DNA of 64,000 nucleotides. Source: Caldifarciminota bacterium. GTDB taxonomy: Bacteria; Hydrothermota; Hydrothermia; LBFQ01; DSFT01. The position numbers and the translations under genes are program-made. The notes beneath the pieces were generated by a model, which worked only from the letters and a program-made list of their open reading frames with translations, searched no databases and was not told where the DNA came from. Every line of letters begins with the position of its first letter. Positions within the stretch are counted from its first letter, which is position 1. Location: NCBI GenBank assembly GCA_025060695.1, contig JANXBH010000007.1, forward strand, positions 4,360 to 68,359, written 5' to 3'. Below, piece by piece: positions 36,021-45,126 of this stretch.

Positions 36021-36094
36021 TTATCTTTAAAAAAATATAAACACACGATTGAAAATTTTAAAGTAAGTGCTTTAAAATTTTAAGAATTAAAAAG
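36021..36094. repeat. Right 74-bp direct repeat flanking the R-M cassette
   Basis: Pairs with 33509-33582 (3 mismatches). It still contains a dead copy of the aminotransferase start on the minus strand (GTG then codons for CLYFFKD) with its TAAAAT box, and on the plus strand the TAAAAT box (36073-36078) of the gene at 36105. The 64 bases before it (35957-36020) hold no gene I can see. Confidence 0.85.
36073..36078 (+). promoter_or_regulatory. TAAAAT -10 box for the secreted protein at 36105
   Basis: Box in the right repeat, followed by AAGGGGG (36092-36098) and ATG at 36105. The transcript would have a leader of about 20 bases with a Shine-Dalgarno site, as at 10381. Confidence 0.55.
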
Positions 36095-36104
36095 GGGGTT
36101 AAAG

Positions 36105-37919
36105 ATGGTGTGGGTAATGCTTTATATTAGTGAAATGAAATACTTAGAGAAATCAGGAGGTGAATGGGTATACATCTCATCTTCAGATAGTGGTATATTA
36201 AAAAAGGTTCATAACTACACTCATCCATATCCAATTGTAGAGAAAAAAGTAAACCCCTATCAAAATAAAGTATACAGAAAACCTGTAAGTACCAATCATA
36301 TATCCGATAGTTTGTCGCAAGAATTTCAAATAACTTACTCAGGGACAGTAAGGGACGTAAAAGCAGCATATTCAAGAAGAATAGGTAGAGTAGTATATAC
36401 TTGGAGTGAACAAGATCCAAGCTGCAACAATACATATTGTCTTCATGTCTGGAGAGAAGGTTATCCATATATTTACGTATTTGCATGGCCCGGTACATCA
36501 GATCCTGATATAGCTATTGGTGATACAAATAGATGGGCACTTATAAGTTTTAACGATGCGGCTGATGATAGCTTGTATTGGATATACTACGACCTTATAG
36601 CAGATACATTTTCTTATTACTACTGGGCATATGAACCATTAGATATTAGAATTGGAAATACCTGTGAACATTGGGAGAGCTTCTCTGTATTTCAAGAACC
36701 ATTACCAAATGGTAATTATGCAACATTCTTTAGTGAAGTTTCAAGATGGTGGAATACTAATAATCAGTGCAACTATTCACCAGGTCAAGATATAGACTCA
36801 TCTGGAGCATATATAGGAAGTTTTCTATTTGGAGGAAGGCCCCAAGTAGGCTTAATATCTGGAAGCTATAGGAATATTTTAGGATTTATGCACTTCTATG
36901 AAAATCCTTCTAGTGATAGAGCAAGGAGAATTTCTATTAACTTTGGTAGGGATTATCTCTATCATCCAATTGCTAAAAATAATAACAATATTTACTTTAT
37001 TGCCTATGAGCTTCAAGTTTGGAGACCTCCAAGAAATGTAGTAAATAAACAGCAATGGATAGATTTTGTAGTAATAAATCAAAATAGAGATACAATAAAC
37101 ACAGGAAGGGTCGCAAATAGACTAATATCAGGAGCAAGCAATTATATATCTATGTCAGAAGATACATTTCCTGCAAAGCATCCTGATATTGCAAGCAACG
37201 GAAATACTTTCACAGTTGCATTTACAAGAGTCTATACAAATTTAAATAATTGGGATGTATCTACGGGTGATTATGACATTGGAAGAAGATTTGTAGCTTT
37301 TGGAACTAATGGCTGTAATACTAATAGATGGTGTGTTTATGGTGGAAACTATGCAGCAAGAAGTTCAAGAAGAGAATATCATCCAAGAATAGAATTTGAT
37401 AGACAGAATTACATTTTAGCGTATGGGGATTCTATGTTTTCTTTACCGTCATCAAAACTTAGATGGAGAGAAGTTAGCAACATAGATGGAAGCTATTCTG
37501 ATACCACAGGAAGAGCAGTCACAAACAATCTATTTAGATATAGTTGGGGAACAATTACAAGTTCATTTGATTTAGTTCCTACTCTTGATACTGTAAGGTG
37601 TCAGGATAATACTTGGAGAAGGGTAATGAGATTTGTATACATAAAAACAACAAATGGAACAAATAGGGATGTATATTATAGAAGAATGCTATTTACAGGA
37701 TGTATAACACCTGTTAATATTGTTGAAGCTGAAAACAAACCATTTTATTTTGATTATAACACTAAGAACATTATATTAAATAGAGACGAACCTTTAAAGA
37801 TTTACGACGTTTCAGGAAAACTAATTATGGTTATAAGCAAAAGGGGAAAATATGAACTAAATCATCTTAATAAGGGGATTTACTTTATAAACAGAAACTA
37901 CAAGATAGTTATAAATTAG
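36105..37919 (+). CDS. Secreted T9SS-sorted protein of unknown function
   Basis: 604 residues. A short hydrophobic start (MVWVMLYIS) is followed by a long strand-rich region with repeated Trp/Tyr-rich blades (DIAIGDTNRWALISFND, HPDIASNGNTFTVAFTR, HPRIEFDRQNYILAYGD) that suggest a beta-propeller. The last 70 residues are a T9SS sorting domain (EPLKIYDVSGKLIMV, then LNKGIYFINRNYKIVI). No catalytic residues can be assigned. Its end overlaps tadA by 11 bases on the other strand. Confidence 0.72.
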   Translation: MVWVMLYISEMKYLEKSGGEWVYISSSDSGILKKVHNYTHPYPIVEKKVNPYQNKVYRKPVSTNHISDSLSQEFQITYSGTVRDVKAAYSRRIGRVVYTWSEQDPSCNNTYCLHVWREGYPYIYVFAWPGTSDPDIAIGDTNRWALISFNDAADDSLYWIYYDLIADTFSYYYWAYEPLDIRIGNTCEHWESFSVFQEPLPNGNYATFFSEVSRWWNTNNQCNYSPGQDIDSSGAYIGSFLFGGRPQVGLISGSYRNILGFMHFYENPSSDRARRISINFGRDYLYHPIAKNNNNIYFIAYELQVWRPPRNVVNKQQWIDFVVINQNRDTINTGRVANRLISGASNYISMSEDTFPAKHPDIASNGNTFTVAFTRVYTNLNNWDVSTGDYDIGRRFVAFGTNGCNTNRWCVYGGNYAARSSRREYHPRIEFDRQNYILAYGDSMFSLPSSKLRWREVSNIDGSYSDTTGRAVTNNLFRYSWGTITSSFDLVPTLDTVRCQDNTWRRVMRFVYIKTTNGTNRDVYYRRMLFTGCITPVNIVEAENKPFYFDYNTKNIILNRDEPLKIYDVSGKLIMVISKRGKYELNHLNKGIYFINRNYKIVIN

Positions 37920-38361
37920 AATTTTTAAAGAATTTTCTTAAGAGTTCTTTAAATTCTTCTTCAAAGTAGGAGGCTTTTCTTACAATAATTCTATGATTTA
38001 GCCTTATGTCAATTGGAATTTGATATAAGCTATAAACACCTCCAAACTTTTGATCTCTTAAAACATATACTATTTCAGATATTCGAGAAAGAACACATGC
38101 AAAAGCACACATTATACAAGGTTCTAAATTCACATAAATTTTGCAATTATAGAGATATCTACTTTTCAACTTTTTAGCAGCTTTTTTTATAGCTCTAATT
38201 TCCGCATGACCAAGTACATCCATTTTAGTTCTATTTATAGCCTTTGAAACTATAGAATTATTCTCATCCACTACTATTGCACATACAGGAATTTCATTTT
38301 GTTCTATTGCTTTTTTACAACCTGTCAAAATAGTTTTAAAGATTTGTTCTTCAGTTAGCAC
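37909..38361 (-). CDS. tadA: tRNA-specific adenosine deaminase-like protein
   Basis: 150 residues of the cytidine/deoxycytidylate deaminase fold with GHAEIRAIKKA (His52, Glu54) and NLEPCIMCAFACV (Cys82, Cys85) for zinc. TadA turns A34 of tRNA-Arg(ACG) to inosine. A guanine or cytosine deaminase role cannot be excluded, but the sequence around PCIMC and length fit TadA. It overlaps rimO by 7 bases. Confidence 0.87.
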   Translation of the reverse strand: MLTEEQIFKTILTGCKKAIEQNEIPVCAIVVDENNSIVSKAINRTKMDVLGHAEIRAIKKAAKKLKSRYLYNCKIYVNLEPCIMCAFACVLSRISEIVYVLRDQKFGGVYSLYQIPIDIRLNHRIIVRKASYFEEEFKELLRKFFKNSNL

Positions 38362-39650
38362 ACTAAATCACCTAATTCGTTCACTGAAGTTATATTTACT
38401 TTGTAAATTTCCCCGGGTTTATATACTCCTTTTAAAACAACACTTCCATCAACATTGGGTGCATCGTACACACTTCTACCATAAAAATAACCTTTTTCGT
38501 AATATTCTACAAGAACATCTAATTCCCTTCCAACAAGACTATTTTGAAATTCTAAAAACTTCCTAAAAGCAATTTCTCTTGCTATTTCGTACCTTTCATT
38601 TTTAGTCTCTTCATCAAGTTGTTCATCAATATAATAAGAACTCGTTCCTTCTTCTCTATAGTATGGAAAAACTCCTATTCTTGAAAACAGACTATTTTCA
38701 ATAAAATCCATTAGTTCTTCAAACTCACTATTTGTTTCAGATGGAAAACCTACTATAATTTCAGTCCTCAAAGTATAATCTTTAAAGTACTTGTCTATAA
38801 TCTCAAGCGCCTTTAAGATAGCTCTTTTTCCTCCACTTCTATTCATAAGTTTTAAAATTCTATCATTTATATGCTGAATTGGTAGTTCAAGATATGGAAC
38901 AAACTTAGAATTAGCTAAATTTTTAACGATTTCTTCATTTTTTGAAATTCCATATGGATGAACGTAAAGCAGTCTAAACCAACTAATATTGTCAATTTTA
39001 TTTATCTCTTCAATAAGCTCTAAAAGTGAAAATTTTCCATATAAGTCATAACCATATAGTGTAATATCTTGCGCAACTAATACAACTTCCTTTATATTCA
39101 ATCTGGCTAATTCCTTTATTTCACTTACTATATCCTCTATTGGTCTTGAACGAAAATTACCTCTAATTGATGGAATGACACAAAACGAGCACCTCCTTGA
39201 ACAACCTTCTCCAATCTTTACATATGCATAGTAATTAGTAGTTATTGCTCTTGGCAATTTTGAACTTGGAATATACCTTGGGTTTTCAAATATTCTTGGT
39301 TTTAATCTTCCTTCTATTAAATCTACTATATTTGGTATATCGTCATGTCCGATAAACAAGTCTACATCCTTTAATTCTTGTAATATTTCATTCTTCTTTC
39401 TTTGAACTAAACAACCAGCCACAACTACCTTTTCAACTTTGCCTTTTTTCTTTTTTTCTAAATAACTCAATATCTCCGCTTTACTCTCCTCTATTGCACT
39501 ACTAAGAAACCCACAAGTATTTATTATAACTATTTGTGGATTTTCTGAAAATTTATAATTAGCACCTTCCATTAAGCCCATAATAATCTCGCTATCTACT
39601 AAATTCTTTGGACAACCAAGATTTACTATTTTATACGTTTTTTTAGGCAC
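38355..39650 (-). CDS. rimO: Ribosomal protein S12 methylthiotransferase RimO
   Basis: 431 residues: N-terminal UPF0004 domain (NLGCPKNLVDSE with conserved Cys, INTCGFL, AGCLVQRK), radical SAM cluster GEGCSRRCSFCVIPSIRG, and a C-terminal TRAM domain (GRELDVLVEYYEKGYFYGRS). The LGCPKN and SRRCSFC details separate RimO from MiaB. It adds a methylthio group to an Asp of S12. Start GTG, 7 bases after a TAAAAT box. Confidence 0.93.
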   Translation of the reverse strand: MPKKTYKIVNLGCPKNLVDSEIIMGLMEGANYKFSENPQIVIINTCGFLSSAIEESKAEILSYLEKKKKGKVEKVVVAGCLVQRKKNEILQELKDVDLFIGHDDIPNIVDLIEGRLKPRIFENPRYIPSSKLPRAITTNYYAYVKIGEGCSRRCSFCVIPSIRGNFRSRPIEDIVSEIKELARLNIKEVVLVAQDITLYGYDLYGKFSLLELIEEINKIDNISWFRLLYVHPYGISKNEEIVKNLANSKFVPYLELPIQHINDRILKLMNRSGGKRAILKALEIIDKYFKDYTLRTEIIVGFPSETNSEFEELMDFIENSLFSRIGVFPYYREEGTSSYYIDEQLDEETKNERYEIAREIAFRKFLEFQNSLVGRELDVLVEYYEKGYFYGRSVYDAPNVDGSVVLKGVYKPGEIYKVNITSVNELGDLVC

Positions 39651-39657
39651 TCAGTAA

Positions 39658-39685
39658 ATTTTAAAGTTTTAAGAAGCTTTAAAAT
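39658..39685. promoter_or_regulatory. Divergent leaderless promoters of rimO and the HprK-linked operon
   Basis: Minus-strand TAAAAT (39663-39658) ends 7 bases before GTG of rimO. Plus-strand TAAAAT (39680-39685) ends 6 bases before ATG 39692. The two boxes form an AAATTTTAAAG...GCTTTAAAATTT dyad. Confidence 0.6.
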
Positions 39686-39691
39686 TTTTAT

Positions 39692-40432
39692 ATGAAAGAA
39701 TTTTTAAAAGAAATTAAAGAAAATCTATCTCAGGATAGTATAAAATCTAAGATAATTGAAATCGCAAAAAAAAGAAATATAAATGTAAGTTTTAAGACAT
39801 CAATTCACTTACATTCTGCAGCAGATTTAATATCAGATGGTAAATTAGAATTTTTTAAGGGAGAAAAGGGTGTTATATTAAACAAATTAGAAAAGGGTTA
39901 TTTGTTGAAGTTTGATTTGGTTGTAAAACTAAATGCCTTATTGGTTTCAATTATTTTAGAAGAAGAGTTTTCTTATGACTACTTAGACCCTTATGACATG
40001 ATATTTAGAATTACAGATAGAAATATAAATTACTTAGACCAGATTTCTGCCTTAGGAAGTTTACTAAATGTTATTTCCTTAGGAAATATTGCCCTATATA
40101 GAGGAGAAAGCGTTATTTTTGAGGACAATCTAAGTGAAGTAAATTATAACCTAAATAGTATTGCTATAGGAGAAGAAGTAGAGAGAACGATAAAAGATAC
40201 AAGTGGAAAAATTATTCCAGTTATTATGTCAAATATAGGGGTAGTATTTAGATACAGTTCAATTCCAATAATTTATGTAGATGAAGAGCTTTTAAAGTTT
40301 TCAACGGAAAGCCCTATAACAGGGCTTTTAAATATAAACTCTGAAATAAATAAATTCTTGCATAAAACCCAGAATGCAAAAACTCTTCCTGTTACTATTG
40401 AAGCACAGTTTCACAGCATTATATTAGATTGA
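39692..40432 (+). CDS. Unrecognised protein coupled to an HprK-like kinase
   Basis: 246 residues, not recognised. It begins with a charged helix, then SIHLHSAADLISDGKLEFFKG, and has many strands in the second half (GKIIPVIMSNIGVVFRYSSI). Its stop TGA shares its last base with the ATG of the kinase gene (TGATG), so the two should be translated together. It could stand in for the N-terminal domain of long HprK proteins, but I see no motif that proves it. A perfect hairpin with a T-tail lies inside the coding region at 40308-40329. Confidence 0.6.
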   Translation: MKEFLKEIKENLSQDSIKSKIIEIAKKRNINVSFKTSIHLHSAADLISDGKLEFFKGEKGVILNKLEKGYLLKFDLVVKLNALLVSIILEEEFSYDYLDPYDMIFRITDRNINYLDQISALGSLLNVISLGNIALYRGESVIFEDNLSEVNYNLNSIAIGEEVERTIKDTSGKIIPVIMSNIGVVFRYSSIPIIYVDEELLKFSTESPITGLLNINSEINKFLHKTQNAKTLPVTIEAQFHSIILD

Positions 40433-40863
40433 TGATTGGTTTGCATGGAAGTTTTGTAGAAGTTTTTGGTATTGGAGTATTTATAAAAGGAAAGAGTAAA
40501 ATTGGTAAAACGACTTTACTACTAAAACTTTTAAATAGAGAACATTTTTTTGTTTCAGATGACTTAGTGATATTTAAAAAAGATAATTTCTCAAGAGTTA
40601 TTGCATTTAATAATGGTAAATATATTGCACACTTAAGAGAATTTGGATTTATAGATATTATAAGAACTTTTGGCATTGAAAAAGTTAAGGAAAGCTCTAT
40701 TTTGAACTTAATATTAGAATTAAAAGATGAAGATTTTTCAATTTCTAATGAAGAAGTACTGGGACTTGAGTTTAGAAAGTATATAATCAATCCTAATATA
40801 GATATTGACATTTTAGAAAACCATATTAGAATTTATAAATCTGAAATTTACAGTAAGACTTAA
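40432..40863 (+). CDS. Minimal HPr kinase/phosphorylase-like protein
   Basis: 143 residues that match only the C-terminal kinase domain of HprK: LHGSFVEVFGIGVFIKG, the P-loop GKSKIGKT (residues 20-27) and HFFVSDD (residues 38-44) for the catalytic Asp pair. Alphaproteobacteria have similarly short HprK proteins. HprK phosphorylates a Ser on HPr to report carbon or nitrogen status. The P-loop differs from the usual G-x-SGIGKSE at two positions, so activity is uncertain. No ptsH is in the window. Confidence 0.7.
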   Translation: MIGLHGSFVEVFGIGVFIKGKSKIGKTTLLLKLLNREHFFVSDDLVIFKKDNFSRVIAFNNGKYIAHLREFGFIDIIRTFGIEKVKESSILNLILELKDEDFSISNEEVLGLEFRKYIINPNIDIDILENHIRIYKSEIYSKT

Positions 40864-42392
40864 CTTTCTTTGTATTCTTGATATAGCTCTTCTATTGGCA
40901 GTTTTAAGGCACTTTCTTTATCTAATTTAAAGAGTGATAAACCCCTTAAAATCCTCTCATCAATCAATAATTTTTCAGAATTAGCTTTTAATATATTCAT
41001 TATTGAATTTAACTCTCTTGTTATATTTTCTTTATAAATGAATCTAATAGACAAGGCTTCAGCCAATGCTTTTTCACTTATTAAGTCCAAAATATCCTTT
41101 ACGCGATTTTCAAAATTAAGACTTTTCGTTTTTTTCTCTAATAAAAGTGCAATTTTTATTGCATTTGCTCTCATATGTCCTATACCTTCAATTGAGCCAA
41201 GAGGAGAAAATTTATAGTCTAAACCATACCTTAATCCATGTGCTATCCTTAAAACATCCTCATTTGGAATAACTAAGTGTGTAATTTTAAATAAGGCTTT
41301 GCAAAGATGAAATATTTCATTATTAAAATATAGTTCTGATGGAGGATTGTGTATGTTTGGGATTTTAAATAAACCACCTTCTGTAAAGAAAACTAGCTCA
41401 TGAGAACCATCTTCCGGCTGACCAAATGGTATAAGATAACTTGTCATTTTGTAAAACTTTGCCAAGTCTTGCTCGCCTAAAAACGACTTTAAACAATCTC
41501 TTATTTTCTTTGTATATATCAATGGTCTTACCTTTACGAAAATATTACCTTCAACCTTTGACCTTCTTAAGAATTCTTCATACGCGGTAGGAGGAATACC
41601 TGTGCTTATACAAAAGTCCGCCTTATCTGTAATCTTCCCATTAATAATATAACGTTTATTTTCAAGAAAGCCCAAAATATCATTCAGTTTCTTAATATCT
41701 CTGAAATCCTTAAAGGTGTAAGTTTTATTGAAAAACTCTAATATATTACCTTTAGATATCTTATATGCTGAAAGTATAAACGAAGATAGGATAGCACTTT
41801 CTCCAAGATAGTTTTCAAGGAGATTAGAATTCGCCATATTTTCTAAAAGCTCAACTTGTTTATTGTTAAATGTTTGATCGTAGATTTTATCATAAGTACC
41901 CTCAGAAAGTCTATAAAGCAATTTATTTACGTATCCTACCTCCTTTATGCCAAACCTACCTGCTCTACCTTCCATTTGAACAATATCGGTAATTGAAGGA
42001 GTAGTTTTATATTTTTTCTTCTCCCTGTCATAGAATGAAGTAATAAGAATTATAACTCTATCCGCTGGTAAATTTATACCATATGCTAAAGTTTGCGTTG
42101 CAACAAGACACTTTAGAGTTCCGTTTCTAAACGCATTTTCTATTTCTTCCTTTTCTTCATACGGAATATCAGCATTATGAAAACCTATATCATAGTTTTC
42201 TATTTTTTCTCTATATTCTAACTTAAAGGGCAAAGTTTTGTTTATAATTTTATAATTTTTTTCGTAAGCCTTTTTTATAATTTCCCATCCTAATTCTTTT
42301 TTATATACAAATATTATAGTGCTTTCATTTTCATTTGAAAGTTCTTCGTATTTTTCTAATAGTAGTTCAGCTAATTTTTCTATATTTCTCAA
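40860..42392 (-). CDS. Ski2/Hel308-type helicase lacking its N-terminal ATPase half
   Basis: 510 residues that begin at the second RecA domain: motif IV STIIFVYKK, motif V ATQTLAYGINLPADR and motif VI QMEGRAGRFG, followed by a winged-helix and ratchet-like helical region. Motifs I (Walker A), Ia, II (DExH) and III are absent, and the only upstream DNA is tRNA-Pro and a 52-base gap. Start TTG 42392 is the base right after the tRNA discriminator; an in-frame stop lies within the tRNA. Alone it cannot be a normal ATPase. Either a truncated relic, or half of a split helicase encoded elsewhere. Confidence 0.8.
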   Translation of the reverse strand: MRNIEKLAELLLEKYEELSNENESTIIFVYKKELGWEIIKKAYEKNYKIINKTLPFKLEYREKIENYDIGFHNADIPYEEKEEIENAFRNGTLKCLVATQTLAYGINLPADRVIILITSFYDREKKKYKTTPSITDIVQMEGRAGRFGIKEVGYVNKLLYRLSEGTYDKIYDQTFNNKQVELLENMANSNLLENYLGESAILSSFILSAYKISKGNILEFFNKTYTFKDFRDIKKLNDILGFLENKRYIINGKITDKADFCISTGIPPTAYEEFLRRSKVEGNIFVKVRPLIYTKKIRDCLKSFLGEQDLAKFYKMTSYLIPFGQPEDGSHELVFFTEGGLFKIPNIHNPPSELYFNNEIFHLCKALFKITHLVIPNEDVLRIAHGLRYGLDYKFSPLGSIEGIGHMRANAIKIALLLEKKTKSLNFENRVKDILDLISEKALAEALSIRFIYKENITRELNSIMNILKANSEKLLIDERILRGLSLFKLDKESALKLPIEELYQEYKES

Positions 42393-42464
42393 TCGGGGTA
42401 ACCGGACTCGAACCGGTAACCTTTCGGTCCCGAACCGAACGCTCTACCTTTGAGCTATACCCCG
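42393..42464 (-). tRNA. tRNA-Pro (anticodon CGG)
   Basis: On the minus strand acceptor CGGGGTA pairs with TACCCCG, discriminator A. D arm GCTC...GAGC, anticodon arm TTCGG-TTCGGGA-CCGAA giving CGG, T arm ACCGG-TTCGAGT-CCGGT. No CCA is encoded. A TATAAT box lies 22 bases upstream. Confidence 0.93.
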
Positions 42465-42486
42465 AACCACATTTTGAAAGTTAAAA

Positions 42487-42492
42487 ATTATA
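42487..42492 (-). promoter_or_regulatory. TATAAT -10 box for tRNA-Pro
   Basis: GCTTTATAATTT on the minus strand ends 22 bases before the tRNA 5' end, giving a short 5' leader. It lies in the short gap after corA, so tRNA-Pro and the helicase half can be transcribed separately from dnaJ-corA. Confidence 0.5.
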
Positions 42493-42516
42493 AAGCTTTT
42501 ATGTATCAGTAAAGCT

Positions 42517-43278
42517 CTAAATCCAATGTCTTTTCTTAAAATATATAATTGATGAAACTATAAAAACAATAGTAAAGAGCCAAAAGAAGAAATAACTATA
42601 TTTCCATTTTAACTCAGGAAAATGTTCAAAGTTCATACCATATACTCCTGCTAAAAACGTAAGTGGTATAAAGATTGTTGCTATTACAGTTAAAAACTTC
42701 ATAATATCGTTGCTTATAGTTCCGATCATCTCAAGATATACACTAATCAATGTATTTACTGATTGAGAAAGTTTCTCAAGTGCAGTTCTAATTCTTCTAA
42801 CTTGAAATAAGACTCTCTTATCTACTATATAGTCTTCTATTAGATCCTCCTGTAAAAAGTAGTATCTACTTAAATTATCAACGACTTTTTTAAAATTGTA
42901 TAGCTTTTTTATAACTTCTCTATTGAACTTCATTTTTTCCATTTCACTAAATACTAATTCTTCAACTTTAGTTAGCTCATTCCTTAGTTCATCTAACTCA
43001 TTAGAACCAATGTCTTGAAAAACCTTAAATATTGTTTCGTTTATGTCCTTAGAAATGTAGTTTTCAATATCAAAACCAAAACTCCTATAAATTACTTGTC
43101 CTTTATTCATTAAAACAATAAACACTTTATCCATTGATACCACAAGTTTAAATAAAAGTACATTTTCAAACTTTTCAAACTTTACCCTTGGATTTCCATT
43201 TAGAAATTCCTGACTAAATAATTCTTTTAGCTTTAAATCTTCTAAGTCTTTCTCAGTTTTTATAACTTTAATAACCAA
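42517..43278 (-). CDS. CorA-family divalent metal ion transporter
   Basis: 253 residues ending in the CorA pore: TM1 [18 protein letters not shown], the selectivity motif GMNF, then TM2 and a basic tail (KKRHW). The long helical stalk precedes it. CorA pentamers move Mg2+, Co2+ or Ni2+. At 253 residues it is 60-100 shorter than usual, with a reduced cytosolic domain. It overlaps dnaJ by 11 bases. Confidence 0.88.
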   Translation of the reverse strand: MVIKVIKTEKDLEDLKLKELFSQEFLNGNPRVKFEKFENVLLFKLVVSMDKVFIVLMNKGQVIYRSFGFDIENYISKDINETIFKVFQDIGSNELDELRNELTKVEELVFSEMEKMKFNREVIKKLYNFKKVVDNLSRYYFLQEDLIEDYIVDKRVLFQVRRIRTALEKLSQSVNTLISVYLEMIGTISNDIMKFLTVIATIFIPLTFLAGVYGMNFEHFPELKWKYSYFFFWLFTIVFIVSSIIYFKKRHWI

Positions 43279-44362
43279 TTTTCTTCAGTTCTTCAAATAA
43301 CTTTCTTGCTTTATCGTCCAATTTCTTTGGAATATCAATTATAACTTTTATTTTTAAATTACCTCTTTTTCCATAACTATTCGGCATACCTTTATTTTTT
43401 TCCTCTATAATCTCGCCCGATTTTATACCTTGTGGTATTTTTACCTTAAACTTCTCTCCAAGTATATCCTCAACTTCTATCTCTCCACCAAGAACAGCTG
43501 TTGAAATTTTTATCTCTTTTTCCATAATTAAATCATCACCAACTCTTTTAAATACTTTATGTGGTTTTTCAACGATTTCTACATAAAGATCGCCATAAGT
43601 CCCACCTCTTCTTCCCGCATCTCCCTTCCCCTTTAATATTATCCTTTGACCATTTTGAACCCCTTTAGGAATATCTATTTTAGTTCTTTCTTGCTTCTTT
43701 ACAATACCAGTACCATCGCAAAACCTACACTTGTCAAATATTTCATAACCTGTCCCCTGACAATTACTACAAGTTGACCGAGTTTGAAATATAATTCCAA
43801 AAGTTCTAACATCTTTATATACTTCACCAACTCCATTACACATTGTACATTTTCTTTGCTTTCCCCCAACACCTTCACAATGCTCGCACTTTACATATCT
43901 GTTATAAACTATTTCTTTAATTGCGCCTTTTGCTATTTCTTCAAGAGAAAGTTCAAGTCTATAGAGTATATTGCTTCCCTTTTCCTTATATTCTCTTTTT
44001 GACTTAGTAGTTTGAGCAAAGAAGTTTTCAAATATGTCCGAAAAGAAATCACCGAATAAATCTCTTAAATCGTCATAGTGTCTTGTATAGAAATCTTGAA
44101 AGTTAAAATCATAGTTTGAATAATCTGAAAAGTCCGAAGTTCCATATGTATCATAATTCCTTCTTTTTTCGGGATCAGATAAAACCTCGTATGCTTCAGA
44201 TATTTCTTTAAACTTTTCTTCAGCTTCCTTTTTTTTCTCGGGAGGAACCTTATCTGGATGATATTTTAAAACAAGTTTTCTATATGCATCTTTTATTTCC
44301 TCTTGAGTTGCATTTCTACTTACACCTAAAATTTCATAATAATCTCTTTTTTTTGTTGCCAT
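43268..44362 (-). CDS. dnaJ: Chaperone protein DnaJ
   Basis: 364 residues: J domain with [22 protein letters not shown] (HPD motif), a Phe/Tyr/Asp-rich linker, four zinc repeats ([32 protein letters not shown]) and the C-terminal substrate domains. DnaJ delivers clients to DnaK. No dnaK or grpE is adjacent. Two possible -10 boxes lie upstream. Confidence 0.95.
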   Translation of the reverse strand: MATKKRDYYEILGVSRNATQEEIKDAYRKLVLKYHPDKVPPEKKKEAEEKFKEISEAYEVLSDPEKRRNYDTYGTSDFSDYSNYDFNFQDFYTRHYDDLRDLFGDFFSDIFENFFAQTTKSKREYKEKGSNILYRLELSLEEIAKGAIKEIVYNRYVKCEHCEGVGGKQRKCTMCNGVGEVYKDVRTFGIIFQTRSTCSNCQGTGYEIFDKCRFCDGTGIVKKQERTKIDIPKGVQNGQRIILKGKGDAGRRGGTYGDLYVEIVEKPHKVFKRVGDDLIMEKEIKISTAVLGGEIEVEDILGEKFKVKIPQGIKSGEIIEEKNKGMPNSYGKRGNLKIKVIIDIPKKLDDKARKLFEELKKIGY

Positions 44363-44370
44363 AAAAGTTT

Positions 44371-44401
44371 AGTATAAAATTTTAAAGCTTTACTTTAAAA
44401 T
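44371..44401. promoter_or_regulatory. Divergent promoters of dnaJ-corA and a membrane-protein operon
   Basis: Minus strand: TATACT (44376-44371) ends 8 bases before ATG of dnaJ; a TAAAAT lies 8 bases further up. Plus strand: TAAAAT (44396-44401) ends 8 bases before ATG 44410. Both are leaderless in geometry. Confidence 0.55.
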
Positions 44402-44409
44402 TTTTAGTT

Positions 44410-45126
44410 ATGAACTTTACAATCTTTGTAATTATTATCAGTATTCTGATTTGGTTTATGTTAGGTTTTTACTACTTGTTTCTAAATCCATATAATGAAA
44501 TATATTCACTTACCATTCCCTCTGTATTATTTACCATTTTCTTCCTTGTCTCGGTAAGAAGAGCTTTTATCACTATTGGAATAAACACAGCAAGAGGAAA
44601 ACTAACTTTACTTCTTGGTATAGGCGGCTTTCTATTAGCCATAGGTTTCTTCCTTTTTCAGTTTGAGGCTAAAGACTACATAGTATATCCATTACTATAT
44701 ATTGGTCATTTATCTCTTGTTTCATCTGTTGTGTATATGTTTATTACTCTTCTTAGAAGTGGATATAGTCTTACTTTAGAGGAAAGCTTACAGGTTATTG
44801 GAATATTCATAATACTATTGATTGTTGGCTATTCATTGCTTGTAAATAATTACAAGTTTGATGAGAGATTTATTTATAATTTAGTTTTGATAATTTTGGG
44901 TTATATACTTGCTATTTTTGCTATTATAGATTTGAGAATATTTTGGGGTAGTGATTTAGGTAAAAGGTGGATAGTTGGCTCAATTTCAGGAATAATATTT
45001 TTACTTGCAGACATATTTTTTGTAGTATATCTTTCGAATGGAAGACCTGAATTCATTCATGCATCGTCTTTGCTCTGGGGTATAAGCGGTATTTTGATGA
45101 ATTCAATATTTTCTCTACCTGATTAA
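44410..45126 (+). CDS. Multi-pass membrane protein of unknown function
   Basis: 238 residues with about seven to eight hydrophobic segments and few charged loops. The layout resembles the 7TM sensory modules of histidine kinases, but no signalling domain follows. The gene shares its stop with the start of the hydrolase (TAATG), so they are coupled. Function not assigned. Confidence 0.7.
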   Translation: MNFTIFVIIISILIWFMLGFYYLFLNPYNEIYSLTIPSVLFTIFFLVSVRRAFITIGINTARGKLTLLLGIGGFLLAIGFFLFQFEAKDYIVYPLLYIGHLSLVSSVVYMFITLLRSGYSLTLEESLQVIGIFIILLIVGYSLLVNNYKFDERFIYNLVLIILGYILAIFAIIDLRIFWGSDLGKRWIVGSISGIIFLLADIFFVVYLSNGRPEFIHASSLLWGISGILMNSIFSLPD

